The translations under genes and the position numbers were made by a program. Shown in pieces: positions 56,593 to 64,000 of a DNA stretch of 64,000 bases. Below the pieces are notes generated by a model. That model worked only from the letters and a program-made list of their open reading frames with translations. It made no database searches and had not been told where the DNA came from. The DNA lies in assembly GCF_000001735.4 (NCBI RefSeq), contig NC_003076.8:12648001-12712000 (forward strand), written 5' to 3'. This stretch comes from Arabidopsis thaliana. Its lineage: Eukaryota; Streptophyta; Magnoliopsida; Brassicales; Brassicaceae. Numbering within the stretch: the stretch's first letter is position 1; each line of letters opens with the position of its first letter.

Positions 56593-58450
56593 TGTAACAA
56601 CCTGTCCCGTGGGACCCGCCCACGTGGCTACTCTCTCCCACGTTGCGTCCAGTTGGCGCTGTAGCACAACAACCCTAACCACTCTCCTATAGGCCCTCCA
56701 AGCCCACGGGTAAGTTATTGGTGCGTTTGGCGTTCCTCGAACCCAAGTCATCACTCTTTAACAACCTTCCCACAGGGACGAATTCCATTTAAGTTGGGGA
56801 AAATTAGAACATCCTCAATCTCAATTGATGGGCTATTTAGTTTAATAAGATGAAATGTTGTAGCCCATTAAACCAAGGAGAGCAAAGTTATAAAAACGAC
56901 AAGGGTTAACTCGTTTCTTGTGGCCATATATGTGTATAAGCGTAATCATCTCCCTCTTTGTTTAGAAATGCCGCCAAAAGAAGAAACGAGAGAGAGAGAG
57001 AGAGACAATGACTGAGACAAAGAAGGATCGTAGTGGGAAAAGTCACCATCGTCGCTTCGTACGTGGCCGTGTTTCATTGAAGTTGTGGCCGGTGTTAACC
57101 GGAGTCGAGCCTTGTCATCATTGGTTTGTTGGGTAAGGAAACCTAACCTGTTTATGTCTTCTTCTTCTGCAAATTTTTGTTTTGATCTCATAGACTCTTA
57201 GTTTAAATCTAGGTTTTGTTTGTGAAGAAGAAGAAGAGGAAACTGTGACAAGTAAGGGTTTTGAGGACTACTTACCCGTCGAACCAAAGAGAGTTACATC
57301 GAGCTTTTACCGTCCCGGGATACATCTAGCTGCAAGGAGTCCATAGCATTTTACGGTTTATCAAACAGAGGTATATTGCATTCACAATTCATCTCGCAAG
57401 TTTATGATAAATCACTGGTTCTGTTTTCAGAAAAGCTAAGTTATTTCAGCAAAATATTTCAGATTCAAGTTGGAGTTTTTGGAGGATATTTCCGGTAATA
57501 CCTGAGCCGCATAGAAAATATCTACGGTGGTTTTTGATAGAGGAAGTGTTAGGGAAGCTATCTGAGCCGTCAAAATCGTCGGAAAAGGTAAATCATAATC
57601 ACCACGACGATTGCTTCTTAAGCAAGAAATTGGTGTTTCTGCCAATTCCTGAAACCCTAGATACACAGATTCAATGTGTCATCTTTAGAACAGTGTTTGG
57701 AGGTCTTAACAAATTCTGATCAGGGTGAATTGTTTTGGGCAGTTTCGTGGCACTATAGGGTTGAGAATCAACGGTGGGATTAATAAGTGAACGGTCCATT
57801 GTAAAGTTACTAGCGCGTTTTTGTGACACTTAAATGAGTTGTTCTTCGTCTTCAAAAGGCAAAGGTGAGGGCGGGATTTGCGGAAATACATTGCTTGCTT
57901 TCTAAGCATGTTTTTCATGGTTTACTTGTATAGGTTTAGAAACTATATGATTGGATATATGTCGATTGTTTAATGTTGTGTGCTATGATATAACGATAAG
58001 ATTCATGATGATTGATGTGTGACAATATGGAAAGAATTTATGTGATGGGGGCACGAACTTGAGATTGGTTTCGTGCCTGACAATTGGACGACCCTGGGAT
58101 TGGTTTCGTACCATGCTAAGCCGATGAGATTTCGGTTTAGTGTTTTTGTTAATGATTTTGTATGTGTTTGAGTAACAAAGAATTTGTATGTTTGTTAGAC
58201 ATATGTCATGAATGTGGAGTCTAATTCTATGCTATGTAAAGCTTGATGAGTGTGAGTAGATTGTTGTCATTTTATTTCTGTGGGCATTGTTGACCCTCTT
58301 ACTGAGTAATTAATTACTCACCCCCTTTTCTAATTATTTTTCTCGGATTGGTTTAATTCATTACTTGAATTTTAAAGATTATTTATTGAGTTTGTACATT
58401 AGAAATCTTTGGTTATTTTGTTTAGATGAGATATTTTTCGGGGTTTTCCC
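56593..58450 (+). repeat. Probable gypsy (chromovirus-type) LTR, solo or truncated
   Basis: It starts TGTAACAACCTGTCCCGTGG, close to the TGTAACACC-type start of chromovirus LTRs. It contains a leader-like GA microsatellite (56981-57006) and, near its end, the typical gagtaattaattactcaccc word (58303-58322). No polypurine tract or primer-binding site was found, the 3' edge (about 58450) is an estimate, and no target duplication was found. Confidence 0.45.
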
Positions 58451-58977
58451 CTTAAAATCTATGGATATATAATAACTAAATAAAATATATTGTCCGTGCA
58501 TACTTTAAACATGTTATATATGTACATGTATAATAATGTACGTATATCTTTGTTGATAAGTTAAAATTGTTGAGATAGATTTATTAATATAATAATAAAC
58601 CAATATTGGCGATGGTGGAAGTATATTCTACGATAGTCCTACTGGAGATGAAGACATTGTTATTTGCAAAAAAAAAAGTGTTTCTAAACATACTCACAAC
58701 TTACAATGTCTCTCATGTCATACTAATTTATGCTTCTGTTTCATCAAGTCGGACATTGACTATGTCATCGAATTCTTCCAAAAGTGATGTCTTCCCTTTT
58801 GGTTTTGACTCACAAATGGTTGAATGTCATAATTCTCTCCAAAATTATCGATGATTTTTCAATCTCGTACACATTCATTAGTATATGTATACGATTCTTT
58901 TAATTAACTGAATTTTCATATTAGCTCCACGGTAAGTAGAGTGTCACCAACATCTCTTACACGTCATGTCCCATATA
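58451..58977. other. AT-rich spacer
   Basis: An 82-codon open frame (58606-58854) shows no recognisable family and is probably chance. Nothing else supported before the CACTA 2 start. Confidence 0.35.
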
Positions 58978-58994
58978 TATTACAAGAAAACAGA

Positions 58995-59420
58995 CAAATA
59001 ACGACTACAAAAAGCGACAACAGATGTAGTCGTCTTTTTTGGCGACTACTTGACGACAGTGTTACGACAACTTTACGACAACCTGAACATTAGTAGTCAA
59101 ATAGTCGTTATTTTACGACTAATTACGTTAGTCGGCAAATACTCGTCTATTAACGACTATTTAACGATTATATTATTGAAGGGAGACGTTTGTCGTTACA
59201 TAGTCGCCAATGGACGACTACAATTTTTGACTACGTTAGTTAGTCGCCAAATCAGCGACTAAAATACGACACATTTCTGCAATTGTAAAATAGTCGCAAC
59301 TGAGTCGCAGAGTAGTCGCATTAAGTAGTTGGAAAATGTTTTCTGCATTGCCAAGTAGGTACACCTAATTTGTTTGTTGTAGTCGTAAATTAGTCATAAA
59401 AATTCGTCTATATAATCAAA
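58995..59420. repeat. CGACTA/TAGTCG subterminal repeat zone of CACTA 2
   Basis: About 25 copies of gactac, cgacta, tagtcg or gtcgtc in both orientations, with spacing of 10-20 bases, lie between the terminal repeat and the gene leader. In CACTA elements such words bind the TNPA-type protein. Confidence 0.75.
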
Positions 59421-59517
59421 ATTCACGACATTCTTCTTTTACCAACAAATCAAAACAACAATCAAAAGGAAAAAAAACGATTGAAATGAAAAAAATAGAA
59501 ATTTAGTTTATTCAATA

Positions 59518-62274
59518 ATGGCGAGAAACTACAATTACGGCAGTAGTGGCAGTTTCTATCGAGATTGGATGTACAAGAGATTCGATGAAGTGACAGGGAA
59601 TTTGTCAGCCGAATACGTCGCAGGAGTTGAGGAATTCATGACATTCGCTAATAGTCAGCCTATAGTACAGAGTAGTCGAGGTAAATTTCATTGTCCTTGT
59701 AGTGTACGCAAGAATGAAAAACATATCATCTCAGGTAGAAGAGTTAGTAGTCATTTGTTTAGTTAAGGATTTATGTCTGATTATTATGTTTGGTATAAGC
59801 ATGGAGAAGAATTGAATATGGATATCGGAACTAGTTACACGGATATGACGTATTTTAGTGAGAATCATGAAGAAGTGGGTAATGTTGTAGAAGAACCATA
59901 TGTGGATATGGTGAACGATGCATTTAATTTTAACGTGGGGTATGATGATAACTATCATTATGATGGTAGTTATCAGAATGTGGAAGAGCCGGTCTGTAAC
60001 CATTCAAATAAGTTCTACGACTTGTTAGAAGGTGCAAATAATCCATTGTACGACGGTTGTCGTGAAGGGCAGTCGCAGTTATCATTAGCATCTCGACTCA
60101 TGCACAACAAAGCGGAGTATAATATGAGTAAAAAGTTGGTGGACTCCGTTTGCGAAATATTTACAGATTTTTTACCAGAAGGAAACCAGGCTACCACTTT
60201 ACATTACCATACCGAGAAGTTGATGCGCAATTTAGGACTTGCATATCATACGATTGATGTTTGCCAGAACAATTGTATGTTATTTTGGAAAGAAGACGAA
60301 AAAGAAGATCAATGTCGATTTTGTGGCGCACAAAGATGGAAGCCTAAAGACGACCATCCAAGAACCAAAGTACCATATAGTCGTATGTGGTATCTACCTA
60401 TTGGAGACCGGCTGAAGAGAATGTATGAGAGCCATAAGACAGCTGCGGCTATGGGATGGCATGCTGAGCACCAATCAAAGGAGGGAGAAATGAATCATCC
60501 TTCAGATGCGGCAGAATGGAGATATTTCCAAGAGTTACATCCCCGATTTGCTGAAGAACCCTGTAACGTTTATCTCGGGTTGTGTAGTGATGGGTTCAAT
60601 CCATTTGGCATGTCTCGTAATCATTCGTTGTGGCCTGTGATCCTAACTCCATATAATTTACCCCTGGTATGTGCATGAATACAAAGTACTTATTTCTTAC
60701 CATTCTGAATTCTGGACCAAATCATCCTCGAGCTAGTCTTGATGTCTTCCTCCAACCTCTTATTGAGGAGCTAAAAGAGTTGTGGTGTACTCGAGTCGAT
60801 GCGTACGATGTAAATTGTCTACTCATGGTAAATTGTCTTGTCCAGTTTGCATGGAAAGTACAAAGTCTTTTTATCTACCCAATGGACGGAAGACATGCTG
60901 GTATGATTGTCACCGTAGATTTCTTCCTCATGGTCATCCATCTCGTTGGAACAAAAAAGACTTTCTCAAAGGTAGAGACGATTCTAGCGAGTATCCACCC
61001 GAATCTTTGACAGGGAAGCAAGTTTATTACGAGCGGTTGGCTAGTGTAAATCCACCCAAAACGAAAGATGTTGGTGGGAACGGTCATGAAAAGAAGATGC
61101 GAGACTATGGGAAGGAACATAATTGGCACAAAGAAAGCATATTGTGGGAGTTGTCTTACTGGAAGGACCACAATCTTCGACATAATATTAATGTTATGCA
61201 TACAGAGAAGAATTTTCTTGACAACATCATGAACACTCTCTTGAGTGTTAAGGGTAAATCAAAAGACAATATCATGTTAAGATTGGATATTGAGAAATTT
61301 TGTTCTCGACCAGGCTTACATATTGATAGTATGGGTAAAGCTCCTTTTCCATACTATACATTGACAGAAGAAGCCAAACAGAGTTTATTTCAATGTGTGA
61401 AACATGATGTTAGATTTCCAGATGGTTATTCCTCAGATTTGGCTAGTTGTGTAGATTTGGAGAATGGTAAGTTTTCAAGCATGAAGAGTCATGATTGTCA
61501 TGTTTTTATGGAGCGACTACTTCCATTTATCTTTGCTGAACTTCTTGACCGGAATGTCCACCTTGCATTATCAGGTACAATACTAACTATTTTTTAAGTA
61601 GACTTTTTTATGTAATTATTTAACTTGCACATATATTTTAGGAATTGGAGCATTTTTCCGGGACCTATGTTCGAGAACTTTACAGACAAGTCGCGTTCAA
61701 ATTCTCAAACAGAACATAGTTTTAATCATCTGTAACTTGGAAAAGATCTTTTCACCATCATTTTTCGATGTTATGGAACATTTACCTATCCATCTCCCAT
61801 ACGAAGCTGAATTGGGTGGCCCTGTCCAATATATGTGGATGTATCCATTTGAGAGGTTTTTCAAAAAGTTGAAAGGAAAAGCAAAGAACAAAAGATATGT
61901 TGCAGGCTCAATTGTTGAGTCATATATCAATGACGAGATTGCTTATTTTTTATCTATATTATGTAGGTACATATTTGAACACTAATTCTTCATTTCCTAC
62001 TTGGGTTCAAGAGATTGTGCAAGGACCTTTGAACAAGGTTAAAACTTGGCCAATGTATTTCACAAGAGGATATTTGTTTCATACGCAAACCCACGGCGCT
62101 GGACGAAAGATATGTAACTATGGGGTATGTGTTAAAGGTGAAAATTACGCTGATTCATCTGATGAAGCGGATTTCTACGGTACCTTAACTGATGTCATAG
62201 AACTCGAGTATGAGGGCATCGTCAATTTGAGGATCACACTATTTAAGTGTAATGGTATGACCCAAAGATCATGA
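59518..62274 (+). pseudogene. CACTA transposase (TNPD/tnp2) pseudogene, copy 2
   Basis: From ATG 59518: transposase-associated domain (FYRDWMYKRFDEVTGNLSAE, FHCPCSVRK, SDYYVWYKHGEE) with a TAA stop at 59764-59766. The frame reopens into the tnp2 domain (YHTIDVCQNNCMLFW, CRFCGAQRWKPK, MGWHAEHQS, NHPSDAAEWRYFQELHPRF). A frameshift near 60665 and a deletion near 60810 that removes about 29 codons (the QNF...FPAYGMLSGW segment kept in copy 1) follow. Then THGKLSCPVC through NVMHTEKNFLD (60800-61597), an intron, DUF4218-like KIFSPSFFDVMEHLPIHLPY (about 61640-61960), a gap, and DUF4216-like YFTRGYLFHTQTHG, NYGVCVKG (about 61990-62274). At least three breaks make it non-functional. Confidence 0.85.
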
Positions 62275-62432
62275 GAGGATCACACTATTTAAGTGTAATG
62301 GTATGACCCAAAGATCAGGAGAGGATCACACTATTTAAGTGTAATGGTATGACCCAAAGATCAGGAGAGGATCACACTGTTTAAGTGTAATGGTATGACC
62401 CAAAGATCATGAGAGGATCACACTATTTAAGT
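62229..62432 (+). repeat. 46-bp tandem repeat, about 4.4 copies
   Basis: Copies start at 62229, 62275, 62321, 62367 and 62413. The unit is gaggatcacactatttaagt, then gtaatggtatgacccaaaga and tcatga or tcagga. The first copy overlaps the last codons of the DUF4216-like part of CACTA 2, so the array grew from transposon coding sequence. A 46-bp period is not a multiple of three, hence it cannot extend the frame. Confidence 0.9.
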
Positions 62433-62433
62433 A

Positions 62434-62435
<2 letters not shown>

Positions 62436-62465
<30 letters not shown>

Positions 62466-62659
62466 CTTCTTCTTCTTCTTCTTCTTCTTCTTCTTCTTCT
62501 TCTTCTTCTTCTTCTTCTTCTTCTTCTTCTTCTTCTTCTTCTTCTTCTTCTTCTTCTTCTTCTTCTTCTTCTTCTTCTTCTTCTTCTTCTTCTTCTTCTT
62601 CTTCTTCTTCTTCTTCTTCTTCTTCTTCTTCTTCTTCTTCTTCTTCTTCTTCTTCTTCT
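62436..62659. repeat. (CTT)75 microsatellite
   Basis: 224 bases of uninterrupted CTT repeats. It sits exactly at the junction of the CACTA 2 tail and the gypsy LTR at 62660. The long poly-Leu and poly-Arg frames are artefacts of the repeat. Confidence 0.95.
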
Positions 62660-63723
62660 CAAGTCTCTTGTCTTCTAGTGAATTTAGGGTTTCAACATTT
62701 TACTATAAATAGATCACTTTAGGGTTTGTCCAAAGGATCTAGCTTTTATCCTTTAGTTTTTCTTTGTCTTCAAAACTTAATTACTCTTAATCTATTTTGT
62801 TTTTGCATTTAGTTGTTTAAGTAAAGTTGTTTAGCTTGTTTAGATCTACATTTTGGTATGATTTCAGTAATTTCTGGGTTTGTGTTCTTGAGAATGTTGG
62901 TTGAGTAGTGATTAGAGTTCTTGAGGATGGATTAGATTAGGGTAATCTCTAGGTTAGTTAGGTGGTTAGTGTTTAGGTTAGAACCCTTCTGGATTCGCTT
63001 GGCCCCTATGCGGTTTTCGCTGGCTAATGTGGAGATTCGATCATAGATGTCCAGCGTCCAAAAGACGTTCAAATGGATGTCTGATCTACGAATTTCAGAG
63101 ATTTGTAGACTCGACCAAGACACGTCTTGTCTGCTTATTGGCTTTGGTAGATTGTTTCTTAAACCCTGCTCTGCTATGTTTCATCAACGATAGTTGAGAT
63201 TAGGAAGTGGTAGAGTTATGGGGGTCTTTGTCAAGGCAGTGGATTGACCCGGTTTTTGAATCTATCGTCAAGGGTACCCACCTTTCACCTATTAACCATC
63301 TGATGAACCCTAGAGTTGCCCTTATCAATGAATCCATCCTTAGGACTTCTATTAGATTTATTTGTATCCCCTGTTGATTGCACTTTTATTTACCTGTTAT
63401 TTGTATCCCTTATTTGTATCCCTTGTTGATTGCATTTTGATTCTTAATTTTGTCACCTGTTGGTTTTACTCGACCCAATGATCGAGTAGGGCTCTTAAGT
63501 TCTCATTTTTACTTGTTTGAATCCTGACCTAGGATTGTTACTAGAAACCCACCATCATTATAATCTGGCTTGACTTAGTTGCTTCTGTACACGTCTTGAT
63601 TGCTAGCAATAACAGTGGACTGGATTGACACCCCCTATAGCTGCATCGACATGTTAGTGTTTGTAGGGGAATTGAACTGAATCACACATTCAACATAAGT
63701 AGGCCTACAAAACCTGATTCTCA
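62660..63723 (+). repeat. 5' LTR of gypsy element B, U3 truncated
   Basis: A TATA box (actataaatag, about 62702) lies only about 40 bases from the CTT tract, so U3 is missing. The R/U5 part is related to 2000-2800 (LTR of element A). The LTR ends ...gattctca at 63723, directly before a primer-binding site. A CTCGACC/GATCGAGT palindrome remnant is at about 63470-63490. Confidence 0.65.
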
Positions 63724-63727
63724 ATTT

Positions 63728-63740
63728 TGCGCTGTTGCCG
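63728..63740 (+). promoter_or_regulatory. tRNA primer-binding site of gypsy element B
   Basis: TGCGCTGTTGCCG is a two-mismatch version of the TGGCGCCGTTGCC site used by plant Athila/Tat gypsy elements. Its place just after the LTR end fixes the LTR as the 5' copy and orientation as plus. Confidence 0.6.
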
Positions 63741-64000
63741 ATTCATTGTTGCATTGTTACATTCAAGATATCAAAAACTTTTAAGATCAAGTTCTTTTAC
63801 ATTTATCAAGTTACTAACTCATATTTTCGTCCGTTTGTTTTTTCTGGTACAAGTTCTAATCTTTGTGCATGCAAACTCGATCCAAAGGTTTTGCACACCT
63901 ACTACCATTTAGAGACAGAATTGACAGAATAGCTCAGTTACAAGAAACCAAAGCAAAAGCAGCCTGTGATCAGCAAAGACCAGCTGCTATGGATCAACAG
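63741..64000 (+). mobile_element. Leader and possible start of gag of gypsy element B, cut by window end
   Basis: After the primer-binding site an untranslated leader runs about 150 bases. A frame of charged, Gln-rich sequence (RIAQLQETKAKAACDQQRPA) then runs to the window edge and may be the gag N-terminus, but its start codon is uncertain. Confidence 0.35.

Larger units (their letters stand above)
58978..62274 (+). mobile_element. CACTA element 2, 5' terminus present, 3' end lost
   Basis: TATTACAAGAAAACAG at 58978 corresponds to the CACTACAAGAAAA terminus with two C-to-T changes. It is followed by about 400 bases dense in cgactac / tagtcg subterminal words (58997-59420) and then the transposase gene. 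The body ends at a 46-bp tandem repeat and a CTT tract at 62229-62659, so the 3' terminus is missing. The family differs from CACTA 1/3 (different subterminal words, about half-identical proteins). Confidence 0.8.

Noticed and set aside
56474-56754. Overlapping frames of 72 and 85 codons
   Set aside because: They cover the start of the probable gypsy LTR; neither shows a domain and they are mutual shadows.
58606-58854. 82-codon open frame
   Set aside because: No recognisable motif, AT-rich surroundings, no neighbouring exons; probably chance.
62409-62678. Long open frames (poly-Leu and poly-Arg)
   Set aside because: They are translations of the pure CTT microsatellite; no gene features.
1-64000. 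tRNA, rRNA, CRISPR, bacterial promoters or operons
   Set aside because: I scanned for clover-leaf boxes, regular spacer arrays and Shine-Dalgarno patterns and saw none; the sequence is clearly plant nuclear.

Overview
This window is plant nuclear DNA, most likely from a Brassicaceae species related to Arabidopsis, Arabis or Brassica. The evidence is the set of protein families (FBA-type F-box, R3H/SUZ protein, DUF1985 MULE cargo, GRF zinc finger), canonical GT-AG introns, Arabidopsis-type Helitron ends, TTTAGGG-like repeats and AT-rich spacers. It reads as heterochromatin: nested transposons with few host genes. I saw no tRNA, rRNA, CRISPR or prokaryotic operon.

Layout. 1-2.8 kb: 3' end and LTR of a Ty3/gypsy (Athila/Tat-like) element. 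2.8-7.15 kb: decayed CACTA transposase (TNPD/tnp2). 7.2-10.1 kb: retroelement debris. 10.1-10.6 kb: GRF zinc-finger gene. 11.0-13.3 kb: GC-block repeats and a short non-autonomous Helitron. 13.5-19.2 kb: five-exon plant-transposase (Ptta/En-Spm, TNPA-like) gene and a TTTGTTAC-rich zone. 19.3-21.6 kb: copia RNase H end plus copia and gypsy 3' LTRs. 21.7-24.3 kb: DUF1985 gene of a KI-MULE. 25.4-27.4 kb: minisatellite and the 5' end of a third CACTA copy. 28.1-34.8 kb: an R3H-domain gene (minus strand) broken by a hAT fragment and by a 3.3-kb LTR element with a GTCAA target duplication inside an exon. 35.4-36.3 kb: truncated F-box gene. 36.3-56.2 kb: telomere-like long repeats, possibly a large TIR element, holding a 16.2-kb Helitron (38167-54405). 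56.6-58.5 kb: probable gypsy LTR. 58.98-62.4 kb: second CACTA element, ending in a 46-bp tandem repeat and a (CTT)75 tract. 62.66-64 kb: gypsy LTR, primer-binding site and start of gag.

The strongest unit is the Helitron. Both termini can be placed to the base because the interrupted repeat also exists twice uninterrupted in the window. On its minus strand it carries, in order, an RPA70-like gene (decayed), a second RPA-like gene (decayed), the Rep-helicase gene (HUH motif, two-tyrosine motif and Walker A/B visible, but with several stops and a frameshift), a remnant of another Rep-helicase, and a third RPA-like gene. The five exons of that last gene join with canonical splice sites into an unbroken 251-codon reading frame. 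A recurring decay signature is tryptophan TGG changed to TAG or TGA (four cases), as expected from deamination of methylated cytosine on the opposite strand in silenced elements.
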